In this document: positions 45,101 to 53,517 of the stretch, piece after piece | Layout of the letters: every line of letters starts with the position of its first letter | Numbering within the stretch: position 1 is the stretch's first letter | Assembly: GCA_025210295.1 (NCBI GenBank) | Contig: JAOASC010000028.1 | Span: 1 to 64,000 of the forward strand | DNA from: Flavobacteriales bacterium | GTDB lineage: Bacteria; Bacteroidota; Bacteroidia; Flavobacteriales_D; Parvicellaceae | Reading direction: 5' to 3' | Length of the DNA: 64,000 nt | Notes under the pieces: model-generated | Told to the model about the DNA's origin: nothing | Seen by the model: only the letters and a program-made list of their open reading frames with translations | Database searches by the model: none | Position numbers and translations under genes: made by a program

Positions 45101-46730
45101 ACATGGAGAAGAAGAAATCGTTTATGATATTCCAATCATGGAAGGTTACTTAAAGGAAACCTACGGAATTACCGTTTATCAAGAGCAGGTAATGTTACTG
45201 TCTCAATTATTAGCAGATTTTACCAAAGGTGAGGCCGATGTCTTGCGTAAGGCGATGGGTAAAAAGCAAATCGCCGTCTTGGCGAAGATGAAGCCTAAGT
45301 TCATTAACCAAGCAGTGAAGAATGGACATCCTGAAGACGCTTTAAATAAGATTTGGACCGACTGGGAAGCATTTGCATCGTATGCCTTTAATAAATCCCA
45401 TTCTACATGTTATGCTTGGATTGCCTACCAAACGGCTTATCTAAAAGCGCATTATCCAGCAGAATATATGGCTGCTGTTCTAAGTAATAACATGAACGAT
45501 ATTAAAACAGTGTCTTTCTTTATGGAAGAATGTCAACGAATGGGACTGAGTGTATTGGGACCAGATGTCAACGAAAGTTATTACAAATTTGCTGTTAATG
45601 CCAAAGGTGAGGTTCGTTTCGGAATGGGAGGAATGAAAGGTGTTGGAGAAGGCCCCGTAAAATCAATGGTTGAAGAGCGTAAGAAAGAAGGTCCTTTTAC
45701 TTCTATTTTCGATATGGTTCGAAGAGTAAGCTTAAAAGACTGTAATAAACGTGTCTTGGAAAGTTTAGCCATGGGTGGTGGTCTAGATGGATTTGGAGGT
45801 ATTCATAGGGCTCAGTATTTTGAAAAAGATGAAAAAGATCGAACATTAATAGAAAAAGCATTGAAATATGGTGCTGCCTATCAAAATGGACAAAATTCTG
45901 CCCAAGTAAGTATGTTTGACATGATGGAAGGCGGGGATGTAGATATTCCTGAACCCAAAATATTGGATTGTAAAGAATGGACAGCTTTTGAAAAATTGAG
46001 TAAAGAAAAAGAAGTTGTAGGAATTTATATTACTGGACATCCATTAGATGATTATAAACTAGAAATAGATAATTTTTGTGATGTTAATCTTAATATCTTA
46101 AGCGAACATATTAATGAGTTACCCAACAAAGAGTTTAGTTTTGGAGGAATGGCAGTTGATGCAATGAATCTAGAAAGTAGAAAAGGGAACAAATATGGAG
46201 TGTTAAATATGCAGGATAAAGATGGGAGTTTAGATGTCCGTTTATTTGGAGAACTCTATCTAAAGAACATGCACTTCTTAGTTCCTGGTAACTTCTTATA
46301 CATTCGAGGGGCCGTTCAATTAAAAAGAAAAGCTTGGAACCCCGACGGTAAGCAAAAAGAGTTCAATGTTCAATATATTGAGTTGTTAGAAAATGTTCGT
46401 GATAAACAATTGAAGAAAGTTTACTTGCGTTTTGATGCCAACTCCATTACAAGTAATACCATTCTAGAGTTAGAGGAGCTGTTTACTAAATATCAAGGGA
46501 ATAAAACTGTTTATATTGAATTAATCGATTTTGATGAGCTTTCAGGAGTTTCATTATTAGCCAGACAAAGTAAAGTCAATGTGACGAATGACTTTTTAGA
46601 AGAATTGAAAGCTGTTGATGGTTTTGAAGCCTTTAGTATCAATAGGTCGATGATGAACGAACAACTCAACAAATTAAAGCAAGATAAAATGAAAGATGCT
46701 ATCGCTTGTGAAACACCAAGCGTAGCATAA
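42144..46730 (+). CDS. dnaE: DNA polymerase III alpha subunit with fused N-terminal proofreading exonuclease
   Basis: The 1528-residue replicative polymerase begins with a DEDDh 3'-5' exonuclease (about 1-190): D6 and E8 in FDTETTG, NVKFDTNVM, and HNATADVEAT with the catalytic His and last Asp. The PHP domain follows (HLHNHTQFSVLQ, about 270), then the C-family palm/fingers with PGRGSAAGSAV and the catalytic PDIDIDFDD, a helix-hairpin-helix region and a C-terminal OB domain (about 1350-1420, NKEFSFGGMAVDA). Fusion of the epsilon-like exonuclease is a feature of Bacteroidota DnaE, in contrast to the separate dnaQ of Proteobacteria. The ATG lies 18 nt after a perfect 18-bp palindrome; a bidirectional terminator follows. 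Confidence 0.95.
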   Translation: MYLIFDTETTGLPRDFNAPITDTDNWPRCIQIAWQLHDDMGQLVEAKDYLVKPDGFDIPYQSEKIHGISTDLALEQGESLAFVLAEFNKVLKQAKFVVGQNVKFDTNVMGCEFHRFEVENNLQELPILDTCTETTANLCQIPGGRGGKFKLPTLTELHEHLFDEPFGEAHNATADVEATTRCFLELIRLKVYTQDELAVEPSYFGDYLERNPLQIVPIGLKHLNLKAESDKIRKRKAQEEGGDEVVEIDENESRERLKKVRFAHLHNHTQFSVLQSTTAVADLIQAAVKNNMPAVALTDIGNMMAAFHFVLAGQKHNGGVDAKIKELEELLSSGMKEEKVVENDEEVTKSRPLEPEEILDLEDELEKVKQTKVLPIVGSEFFVCKDRKNKSVKDNGFRVPLIAKNKEGYRNLAKLSSAGHVEGYYYVPRVDKEKIVELKENVIAITGGLQGEIPQLILNVGEKQAEEAFIWWKEQFGEDFYVELNRHGLEEEELVNRTLLKFARKYKVKYFASNDTYYIDKDDAEAHDILLCIRDGERKSTPIGRGRGFRFGFENDDFYFKSQDEMKETFLDLPEAIETVQEIIDKCEPYGLASDVLLPAFDIPEELQDERDKEDPSLKIGENNYLRHITYEGAKERYGEITPEIAERLDFELEVIRKTGYPGYFLIVEDFIRAAREMGVSVGPGRGSAAGSAVAYCTKITNIDPIKYDLLFERFLNPERVSMPDIDIDFDDEGRGRVIQYVIDKYGASQVAQIITYGTMAAKSSIRDAGRVLDLPLPDTNRIAQLVPDMKLNKMFGMDEEKLAEKLSPEQMTMAEELKSLLSRKNLEGEVVRQAKTIEGSMRTTGIHACGVIITPSDIREHVPVALAKDSEMWSTQFDNSVVESAGLLKMDFLGLKTLTLIKDTLKIVKARHNVDIDIELIPIDDEETYALFQRGETVGVFQYESPGMQKYLKELKPTQFSDLIAMNALYRPGPLEYIPSFIRRKHGEEEIVYDIPIMEGYLKETYGITVYQEQVMLLSQLLADFTKGEADVLRKAMGKKQIAVLAKMKPKFINQAVKNGHPEDALNKIWTDWEAFASYAFNKSHSTCYAWIAYQTAYLKAHYPAEYMAAVLSNNMNDIKTVSFFMEECQRMGLSVLGPDVNESYYKFAVNAKGEVRFGMGGMKGVGEGPVKSMVEERKKEGPFTSIFDMVRRVSLKDCNKRVLESLAMGGGLDGFGGIHRAQYFEKDEKDRTLIEKALKYGAAYQNGQNSAQVSMFDMMEGGDVDIPEPKILDCKEWTAFEKLSKEKEVVGIYITGHPLDDYKLEIDNFCDVNLNILSEHINELPNKEFSFGGMAVDAMNLESRKGNKYGVLNMQDKDGSLDVRLFGELYLKNMHFLVPGNFLYIRGAVQLKRKAWNPDGKQKEFNVQYIELLENVRDKQLKKVYLRFDANSITSNTILELEELFTKYQGNKTVYIELIDFDELSGVSLLARQSKVNVTNDFLEELKAVDGFEAFSINRSMMNEQLNKLKQDKMKDAIACETPSVA

Positions 46731-46762
46731 AGAGAAGATTAGCTTAGAGCTGAAGAGCGTAA

Positions 46763-46804
46763 AAGCACTAAAAAGTCAGATTTAGCGATGACTTTTTAGT
46801 GCTT
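46763..46804. terminator. Bidirectional terminator that overlaps the end of the convergent LamG gene
   Basis: A 15-bp perfect stem AGCACTAAAAAGTCA / TGACTTTTTAGTGCT (46764-46778 and 46789-46803) with a 10-nt loop. The right arm contains the stop codon (46796-46798) and last codons of the minus-strand gene. Confidence 0.75.
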
Positions 46805-49555
46805 AAATATTTTCATTGTTGAGGTCTGTTCATTGCTAACTATATGTATAAAATAAACCCCTTTAGGGTAATTGGTTAAATCAATGGTTACGTTCGATTG
46901 TTGAGTTTCACGATACTTTTGTAGGGTTCTTCCATCATTAGCAATTACTTTTATCGTGTAGTTTGGTACTGTATTATTGAGAGCAATAAAAACTTTTCCA
47001 TTAGTCGGATTAGGGTAATAATGAACCCAATCTATAGCATGGTGAAGCACTGAAGTATTGACAACAGTTAAACACTCAGAAGTATCACTACATACATTAT
47101 TAGATAAAATCACGGCATAGCTGCCCTCGCTAGTGGCTGTATAAGTTTGTTGAGTACTATTAGGAATTAAAGTGTTAGCGTTACAATCTATCCATTGATA
47201 ATTAACATTTGATTCATTTGCTGTAAGTACTAACCCCGTAGTGTCAACAGCAATTGAATAGTCTAAAGTATCATGAACTATGGTAAGGTCTAAAGTGATG
47301 ATACTATCACATCCAGCTGTATTAGGAATTGTATAAGTAGTTGTATTACTAGTTGTTGTGTAAGTGTTTCCGTCTATCCATGTATAAGAACCACAAGCCG
47401 TTTGTGTGTCAGTACTTGTAGTAGGAGTTAGTATTGTTAAATAAAGATGACGTAAGGTGTCACAATTAGCATCTTGAATATATTGAGTGTTGATACTTGA
47501 GGTGTAGGTCACTCCATTTAAGGCTGTATAGGAATTACAAGTCCTGATGGTATCATGTGAAATGTTATAGTCAATATTCCAGTTGTCTGAAATAGTAATG
47601 TTATTTCTATTCAAAATAAGTTCGTAGTATCCTGTATCATAATTTGAGAGCGTTAATGTATCTAAATTGGATATAGTAGTATTGTTTGCTTTCCATTGTT
47701 TTTGAAAGTGTTGAGCACTATTGAAGTTTGGTAATTGAGTTAAGTTAGATACAGACAATACAGTTGTGTTAGAAGCTTCTCCTACAATATTGTTGGGTGA
47801 GAAATCTTGTAGAATACTTAAGTTATCCCCACAAATAGTATTCATTGGATAATAAGCAACTAAACTTGTATATTTTGGATGATTGTGGTCAATGGCTCTG
47901 GTCTTAATTAAACTAATGTCGGATTGTGATAATATGGTATTCCATATAGAGACTTCTGTCATGTCTCCGTTGTATAAATTACTGATGGTATTTCCAGAAT
48001 CAAATTCTTGACCTAATGAAATGAGTGAAGTTGTCGAAATTGTTTGACTGTTGTTAAAATTGACTTCTTGTTGCCCATCAACATAAATGAGCGTTTGATT
48101 GGTTGATTCATTATAACTATACCCCACATGGTGCCATTGACCATCAGCGATATTTGTTGTTCCAGAATGAGAGGAACTGCCATCATAAATCTGAAGTGTT
48201 CCATTATTACCTATTTGTAAGTTAGAAATATTTCCATAGGTAGATGTGTTTGCTCCAAAGAGCACTTCTGTAGATGAGATAGAAGGGATCCTTACCCACA
48301 TAAAAACCGAACGATTAGTGTTGGAGATATAAGGAGCAGTTGAATTAATATTTATCCACTCGTTTTCTGAAGAATGAAACGAAGCATAAGATACATAGTT
48401 TGTAGATGCAGCATAAGAAATTGTATCTATCGTACATTTAAAAATATCCTGGATAAGATCTTGTGGTAACTCTGTAGAATCTTGACAAATATTTGTTGGA
48501 AGTATTGATTGAATAGGTATAGCAAAAACATCTCTATTGTTATTGGAACCTTCATTTGTCCCAAATTCTGTCAGTGTCCAAAGCGTGTCAGATTGAGGTG
48601 TAATATGTATATCTTCTAGGCCAGGCGGGTAGGTGATCTGTTGATAATTTTGCCCTAGGCTAACAGGTTGTGCTTGACTATTATTTTGACCAGGGTCAAA
48701 GTTACTGATATATAGATTGCTGTTGTTGCTTCTTCCATAGCTTGTAGAAACCCAAATTATTTTATTAGCATTATTAGGGTGATTAATAGAACCTACTCCT
48801 TGCATTTTTCCAAAGAAGCCAGAATAATATGGTGATGCATTACTAAAGTTGCCAATACTTTGCCATGCAAGTGTATTTGATGTATTTGGAGAACAATATG
48901 GTGTTCCACAGTTGTTAAAACTACCCGTTACTAATTCTTGACTATCCCAGTCATAAGATAAAAAAGATGGTTTTATTGGAACTGTATCTGTGCTTACCAA
49001 TTGCAAAATATAACCATAGTTATAGAAATTACCCAAATCTGCTGCTGGAACTTGTTTTATTTGGTTAATATCAAATCGTAAAATAAATTTATTCCCACTT
49101 CTACTATCAGGAACATAAAGTGTATCGTTGATATAAGCTAAACCACCTGCGTGTAAGTCTGGAAAAGTATTGTAGTTTTCATCAACTAATAAGACATGTC
49201 TATAGCTGAGGTTGTTTTGATCTGAAATATCCACAAATGAGATACGAGCACCTCTATCCTCATAACCATAATCAGAGCGGCCGTACCAGGATACAACAAT
49301 AAAGTTTAACGTTGATGATTTTATACCTGTAATCCCTTGTGGACGCCAATTTAACGTACTATTATCTCCACTGTTCCATCTAAAACCCCAATCTGAATGC
49401 GGGTAGCTGTTGTTTTGAGCTGCTGTTAGTTTAGTCGCTGTACGGTTCAGGTTCAAATTTGATAATGAAACTACATTGTAATTATCGGCAGGATGTTGAG
49501 CAGTAATATGGCAAGATATTATTAATCCTGAAAGAAAAAATAAAAGTTTATTCAT
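46796..49555 (-). CDS. Secreted LamG-domain protein with type A T9SS sorting domain
   Basis: Start is ATG 49555 rather than a GTG 21 nt upstream. The 919-residue protein has a signal peptide (about 1-19), an N-terminal region of about 340 residues with propeller-like repeats (SFVDISDQ, DLHAGGLAYINDTLYVPDS), a LamG domain (about 385-585), two short repeats that each hold CNSYT/CGSYTW and C-D motifs (about 660-755), an Ig-like module and a type A sorting domain (about 840-919, YYPNPTNGKVFIALNN). It should be exported through T9SS and then anchored or released. Ligand and function are unknown. Its 3' end is shared with a bidirectional terminator. Confidence 0.75.
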   Translation of the reverse strand: MNKLLFFLSGLIISCHITAQHPADNYNVVSLSNLNLNRTATKLTAAQNNSYPHSDWGFRWNSGDNSTLNWRPQGITGIKSSTLNFIVVSWYGRSDYGYEDRGARISFVDISDQNNLSYRHVLLVDENYNTFPDLHAGGLAYINDTLYVPDSRSGNKFILRFDINQIKQVPAADLGNFYNYGYILQLVSTDTVPIKPSFLSYDWDSQELVTGSFNNCGTPYCSPNTSNTLAWQSIGNFSNASPYYSGFFGKMQGVGSINHPNNANKIIWVSTSYGRSNNSNLYISNFDPGQNNSQAQPVSLGQNYQQITYPPGLEDIHITPQSDTLWTLTEFGTNEGSNNNRDVFAIPIQSILPTNICQDSTELPQDLIQDIFKCTIDTISYAASTNYVSYASFHSSENEWININSTAPYISNTNRSVFMWVRIPSISSTEVLFGANTSTYGNISNLQIGNNGTLQIYDGSSSHSGTTNIADGQWHHVGYSYNESTNQTLIYVDGQQEVNFNNSQTISTTSLISLGQEFDSGNTISNLYNGDMTEVSIWNTILSQSDISLIKTRAIDHNHPKYTSLVAYYPMNTICGDNLSILQDFSPNNIVGEASNTTVLSVSNLTQLPNFNSAQHFQKQWKANNTTISNLDTLTLSNYDTGYYELILNRNNITISDNWNIDYNISHDTIRTCNSYTALNGVTYTSSINTQYIQDANCDTLRHLYLTILTPTTSTDTQTACGSYTWIDGNTYTTTSNTTTYTIPNTAGCDSIITLDLTIVHDTLDYSIAVDTTGLVLTANESNVNYQWIDCNANTLIPNSTQQTYTATSEGSYAVILSNNVCSDTSECLTVVNTSVLHHAIDWVHYYPNPTNGKVFIALNNTVPNYTIKVIANDGRTLQKYRETQQSNVTIDLTNYPKGVYFIHIVSNEQTSTMKIFKH

Positions 49556-49586
49556 TGTTTGAAATTCATTTTTCACTTAAATATAC

Positions 49587-49622
49587 AAAAACCACTTTAG
49601 ATTTAATCTAAAGTGGTTTTTG
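49587..49622 (-). terminator. Rho-independent terminator of the outer-membrane protein gene
   Basis: A 13-bp perfect stem ACCACTTTAGATT / AATCTAAAGTGGT with a 1-nt centre (a long palindrome) flanked by A and T runs lies downstream of the stop codon at 49648. Confidence 0.8.
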
Positions 49623-49647
49623 TTGTAGTTTTTTAGCTATTAATCGT

Positions 49648-50307
49648 TTAAAAACGCCATCCAAAATTGATTCCGAAATTGAGGTAAGCCCTTGATTCTT
49701 TATATAGTTTAGGCATCTTTTTTACATATTTTTCAAGTTCCAAGTTTTCGTGTTTATAGGTCTCAACAAGATCAAGTCTAGGTCCTAAAAAGAACTCAAG
49801 GATAAAGCCTGAATATGTAGTGAATTTGTAACCATAATTTAGTCCTAATCCAAACCTATTGTTTTTAATGGTATAAGGGGTATAATCCAGTACTTTAACA
49901 GTATATGGATAGTTGGATAGATTTCCGTTAGCATCTACAGGAACCTCTTCAGCGTAGATATCAAAAGACTTCATCCATTCAAAAGCAGCGAAAAATTCAA
50001 AAAAGTTTCCATTAGTAGGATCATTATTAGGAAGGTATGGATAATACCTGAAACTAGGCATTAATCTAAATCCTTTGCTTCTAAAGTGGTTAAAGGTACC
50101 AGATTGATTAATTATTCGCTCGTTGAGGCTTTCTCCAATGAAAATTCCTAATTGGCTCGAAATTGATTCCGAAAGAGAGTATTCTCCATAGATTCCATAA
50201 TCACCAAAAGCATAGGTAATAGGGTTGGTCTTTACATCAATTTGAGAAAAGAGTGGGGTGTTCGCCCATAGAATAAAAGAGAGAAGTAATGGTAGTGTTT
50301 TGTTCAT
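49648..50307 (-). CDS. Outer-membrane beta-barrel-like protein, function unknown
   Basis: The 219-residue protein has a signal peptide (about 1-21) and alternating aromatic/hydrophobic residues in strand-like stretches (FRLMPSFRYYPYL, FGLGLNYGYKF, LNFGINFGWRF) with a C-terminal aromatic Phe, as in outer-membrane barrels of about eight strands. I recognise no named family. It lies between its own terminator and the lpdA terminator and so seems to form its own unit, but no TAnnTTTG box was found in the short upstream gap. Confidence 0.65.
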   Translation of the reverse strand: MNKTLPLLLSFILWANTPLFSQIDVKTNPITYAFGDYGIYGEYSLSESISSQLGIFIGESLNERIINQSGTFNHFRSKGFRLMPSFRYYPYLPNNDPTNGNFFEFFAAFEWMKSFDIYAEEVPVDANGNLSNYPYTVKVLDYTPYTIKNNRFGLGLNYGYKFTTYSGFILEFFLGPRLDLVETYKHENLELEKYVKKMPKLYKESRAYLNFGINFGWRF

Positions 50308-50320
50308 AATTTTAGATTTT

Positions 50321-50357
50321 AAAAAACCGCTTAAGCTAAATACTTAAGCGGTTTTTA
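50321..50357 (-). terminator. Rho-independent terminator of lpdA
   Basis: A 14-bp perfect stem AAAAACCGCTTAAG / CTTAAGCGGTTTTT (50322-50335 and 50343-50356) with a 7-nt loop lies downstream of lpdA on the minus strand. Confidence 0.85.
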
Positions 50358-50367
50358 TAAATACGTT

Positions 50368-50385
50368 GTACAATTTACATTGTAC
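50368..50385. promoter_or_regulatory. 18-bp palindrome between lpdA and its terminator
   Basis: GTACAAT-TTAC-ATTGTAC has perfect 7-bp arms and the same spacing as the element before dnaE. The outer C/G pair of the dnaE copy is a T/A pair here, which preserves symmetry. Confidence 0.55.
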
Positions 50386-50399
50386 ATAATATAAGTATG

Positions 50400-51788
50400 T
50401 TACATATGTATCACTTCACCGTAAGCAGCAGCAGCAGCTTCCATTACCGCTTCACTCATTGTTGGGTGAGGGTGAACAGTTTTGATTAATTCGTGTCCAG
50501 TTGTTTCTAACTTTCTAATTGCTACAATTTCAGCAATCATTTCAGTAACGTTAGCTCCAATCATGTGACCACCTAATAATTCTCCATACTTAGCATCGAA
50601 AATTAACTTTACAAAACCTTCGTTATGTCCAGCAGCGCTTGCTTTACCAGATGCTGAGAATGGAAATTTACCTATTTTTAATTCATATCCAGCTTCCTTA
50701 GCTTGTGCTTCAGTCATACCAACTGATGAAATTTCAGGTGTAGCGTAGGTACATCCTGGGATGTTCCCGTAATCAATAGTTTCAGGGTTTAGCCCAGCGA
50801 TTTTTTCAACACAAGTAATTCCTTCAGCAGAAGCTACGTGAGCAAGTGCTGGTCCAGGAATAACATCACCAATAGCATAGTATCCTGGGATGTTGGTCTC
50901 GTAATAATCGTTGACTAGAATTCTTCCTCTATCTGTAGCTATCCCAACGCTTTCTAATCCAATGTTTTCGATGTTAGCTTCAATTCCAACAGCTGATAAT
51001 ACAACGTCACAATCTAAAACTTCTTCTCCTTTTTTCGTTTTTACAGTAACTTTACAACCGTTTCCAGCTGTGTCAACAGCTTCAACAGCAGAATTGGTCA
51101 TGACTTTAATCCCTTGTTTCTTAAATGATTTTTCCATTGCTTTAGAAACATCAGTATCTTCAACAGGAACAATGTTTGGCATGTATTCAACGATCGTTAC
51201 TTCAACTCCCATAGCATTATAGAAGTAGGCAAACTCAACTCCAATAGCTCCAGAACCAACCACTACCATTTTCTTTGGTAATTCAGGTAAAGTTAAAGCT
51301 TCTCTATAACCAATAATTTTCTTCCCATCTTGAGGTAAGTTTGGTAATTGACGAGATCTAGCTCCTGTTGCTATTACGATATGATTAGCACTATATTCAG
51401 TTGTTTCGCCTTTGTCGTTGGTAACATCCACCTTTTTTCCTGGCTTTACAGTTCCCATCCCCATGATAACGTCAATTTTATTTTTTTTCATTAAAAATTG
51501 AACACCTCCACTCATCTTTTCAGCAACTCCACGACTTCTTTTTACAATTCCTGGGAAATCAGCATTCGCATCTTTAACAGTTATTCCATAATCAGCGGCA
51601 TGATTAATATAATCAAAAACGTTAGCACTTTTCAATAATGCTTTTGTAGGGATACATCCCCAATTTAAACAAATCCCACCTAACGATTCTTTCTCAATAA
51701 CAGCGGTTTTTAACCCTAATTGAGAAGCTCTAATTGCAGTAACATATCCTCCTGGACCACTACCTAATACTATAACGTCGTAATTCAT
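50400..51788 (-). CDS. lpdA: Dihydrolipoyl dehydrogenase (E3)
   Basis: The 462-residue FAD enzyme reoxidises lipoyl groups of 2-oxo-acid dehydrogenase complexes with NAD. It shows the FAD-binding GSGPGGYVTAIRA (9-21), the redox pair C40/C45 in GGICLNWGCIPTK, the NAD-binding VVGSGAIGVEFAYF, and the C-terminal HPHPTMSEAVMEA with the catalytic His-Glu pair. The E1 and E2 genes are not adjacent, so it may serve several complexes. Its transcript ends at the hairpin at 50322-50356, after the palindrome at 50368-50385. Confidence 0.95.
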   Translation of the reverse strand: MNYDVIVLGSGPGGYVTAIRASQLGLKTAVIEKESLGGICLNWGCIPTKALLKSANVFDYINHAADYGITVKDANADFPGIVKRSRGVAEKMSGGVQFLMKKNKIDVIMGMGTVKPGKKVDVTNDKGETTEYSANHIVIATGARSRQLPNLPQDGKKIIGYREALTLPELPKKMVVVGSGAIGVEFAYFYNAMGVEVTIVEYMPNIVPVEDTDVSKAMEKSFKKQGIKVMTNSAVEAVDTAGNGCKVTVKTKKGEEVLDCDVVLSAVGIEANIENIGLESVGIATDRGRILVNDYYETNIPGYYAIGDVIPGPALAHVASAEGITCVEKIAGLNPETIDYGNIPGCTYATPEISSVGMTEAQAKEAGYELKIGKFPFSASGKASAAGHNEGFVKLIFDAKYGELLGGHMIGANVTEMIAEIVAIRKLETTGHELIKTVHPHPTMSEAVMEAAAAAYGEVIHM

Positions 51789-51941
51789 ATTTTATCTTTT
51801 TAACTGATTGCGAATTTAAGAAAAAACTTCATTATAAATGGTATAAATTTGTAATATTCGAGTCCTAGAGAAGTTAACAAAAAAAAAGTGTTTTTAATAG
51901 CTCGAAAGCTGTTATATTTACCCTAAAATAATCTATTGTAT

Positions 51942-52514
51942 ATGAATGGTTTCTTAGAGAGTTTAATCAAAAATGAAGAATTAACAGAAGACCAAAAGTC
52001 GCTCATCAAAAAAGCAGTGAAGACAGTACAGGTGAAAAAAGGAACACTCTTACAACGTAAAGGTGATAAAGTTAAATATGATTATTATGTTGTAAAAGGA
52101 TTATTGAGAAGCTATACCATTGATGAAAAAGGGAAAGAGCATATATATATGTTTGCTTCTGAAGATTGGATTATGTCGGATATTGAATCTCAAGTTTTTA
52201 ATAAATCGGCTGAATTGTATATTGATGCGCTTGAAGATACCCAAATAGAAATGATTGATCGCGGGACTATCAAAGAAATAGATACATTCAAATATTTTGA
52301 TGGAGAAGAAGTTGAAAAGTTATTAAAAAGAGTGGCTGTTCTTCAACGACGTGTTTTACTCTTGATGAGTGCCCCAGCTTTGGAACGTTATGAACATTTT
52401 CTCGAAACATATCCTGATATCGTACAACGCGTTCCTCAAAAGATGATCGCTTCATATTTAGGAATTACCCCTGAAGCTTTAAGTAAAATAAGAGGGCAAA
52501 GAGTGAGAAAGTAA
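51942..52514 (+). CDS. Crp/Fnr-family transcriptional regulator
   Basis: The 190-residue protein starts at ATG 51942 (MNGFLES). It has a cNMP-binding fold (about 15-115, RKGDKVKYDYYVVKGLLRSY) and a shortened helix-turn-helix (about 150-188, QKMIASYLGITPEALSKIRGQR). It has no Fnr-type Cys cluster and no clear cAMP-binding cassette, so the effector is unknown. Many Bacteroidota Crp-like regulators have this short form. A TAAATTTG match at 51844-51851 could be the promoter, with a leader of about 85 nt. Short tandem repeats follow the stop codon. Confidence 0.85.
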   Translation: MNGFLESLIKNEELTEDQKSLIKKAVKTVQVKKGTLLQRKGDKVKYDYYVVKGLLRSYTIDEKGKEHIYMFASEDWIMSDIESQVFNKSAELYIDALEDTQIEMIDRGTIKEIDTFKYFDGEEVEKLLKRVAVLQRRVLLLMSAPALERYEHFLETYPDIVQRVPQKMIASYLGITPEALSKIRGQRVRK

Positions 52515-52530
52515 TTAGATAATTAGCTGA

Positions 52531-52562
52531 TGAGATAATGAGATAATGAGATAATGAGATAA
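52531..52562. repeat. Four perfect copies of TGAGATAA
   Basis: The 8-bp unit is repeated exactly four times directly after the Crp-family gene, with degenerate TTAGATAAT copies on both sides (52515-52530 and 52570-52580). Such arrays can change length by polymerase slippage. Confidence 0.85.
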
Positions 52563-52679
52563 TTGGTTGATTAGATAATAGAAAGGATGTAGTGAAGTTT
52601 AAAGCAACAGTTTTTATTTTCAATTTGGAGTAGACTTATTCTGTAACTTTTTTTTCTATTGTTAGTTTTATACTATTAA

Positions 52680-53477
52680 ATGAAGTATTTAGCACTTTTA
52701 CTAATTATCCCTTTCTTAGGGAAAAGATATCAATCAGTTCGAGACTTATTGGCTGTTGATACAGCGATGCTCTATGGTGATTCTTTGTATGTTGGAAAAA
52801 CAGAAGTGACGAATAAGGAATATTTAGAATTTACTAAATATGTTCAGAAAAATTATCCAGCTTTATATTCAGATGTTTTGCCAAATTCTTCTAGGTGGGA
52901 GAATGTCCCCAATAAACCCAAAGCGTATGAAGACTATTATTTTAAACATCCAGCTTATAAGAATTATCCTGTTGTAAACATCACCAATGTTCAAGCTGTT
53001 CAGTTTTGTGATTGGAAAGCAGCAATACTGAATGAACAACTAAAAAAAATCCCTTTAGCCAAACGAGACAGTATAAAGTTAATTCGTGTGCGACTGCCTA
53101 ATCGCAAAGAATGGCGAGCAGCAGCTTTGGGTACTTTGCCAACGTATTCAAAATATACTTGGGAAGGGACAAGAATGCGTGGCGAAAATGGATTGTTCAA
53201 ATGTCGTTTTCGCTATACAAAAGGTGAAATAAATGTAGGGAAGAAAGTCATCAAGGCAGCTGATGATTTATTGTCACCAGTAAATGCTTTTGAACCAAAT
53301 TCTATAGGATTATATAACATTTGTGGAAATGTCGCTGAGCTATTGCATCAAGATTCGATTGCAGTTGGTGGCCATTGGAAAGCTTTTGAAGATGAAGTCA
53401 CTGTGAATTCATTTATACCAGCAACAAAAGAATCCCCAATGATAGGTTTTAGATATGTCGTTGAGCTGGTCAAGTAA
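52680..53477 (+). CDS. FGE/SUMF1-fold protein without the catalytic cysteines (GldJ/GldK-like fold)
   Basis: The 265-residue protein has a short hydrophobic N-terminus (about 1-15) and then a formylglycine-generating-enzyme fold: VGKTEVTNKEYLEFTKY (about 38-54), VNITNVQAVQFCDWKAA, VRLPNRKEWRAAAL, GLYNICGNVAELL and VGGHWKAF...GFRYV. The Cys residues that bind copper in true FGE are expected after the GG(S/H)W block, and none is there, so it is probably not an FGE. The same fold without catalysis occurs in the gliding/T9SS lipoproteins GldJ and GldK; this one is shorter and lacks a lipobox Cys. Confidence 0.7.
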   Translation: MKYLALLLIIPFLGKRYQSVRDLLAVDTAMLYGDSLYVGKTEVTNKEYLEFTKYVQKNYPALYSDVLPNSSRWENVPNKPKAYEDYYFKHPAYKNYPVVNITNVQAVQFCDWKAAILNEQLKKIPLAKRDSIKLIRVRLPNRKEWRAAALGTLPTYSKYTWEGTRMRGENGLFKCRFRYTKGEINVGKKVIKAADDLLSPVNAFEPNSIGLYNICGNVAELLHQDSIAVGGHWKAFEDEVTVNSFIPATKESPMIGFRYVVELVK

Positions 53478-53489
53478 TGGGATAAATTT

Positions 53490-53497
53490 TATCTTTG
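53490..53497 (+). promoter_or_regulatory. Candidate -7 box TATCTTTG for the lipoprotein gene
   Basis: Perfect TAnnTTTG on the plus strand, 20 nt before ATG 53518, which favours that start over an upstream in-frame ATG at 53455. Confidence 0.5.
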
Positions 53498-53517
53498 TAG
53501 GCTATAAATCAAAATTT

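Noticed and set aside
52531-52562. CRISPR-like repeats
   Set aside because: The units are 8 bp and directly adjacent with no spacers, and no cas genes are nearby.
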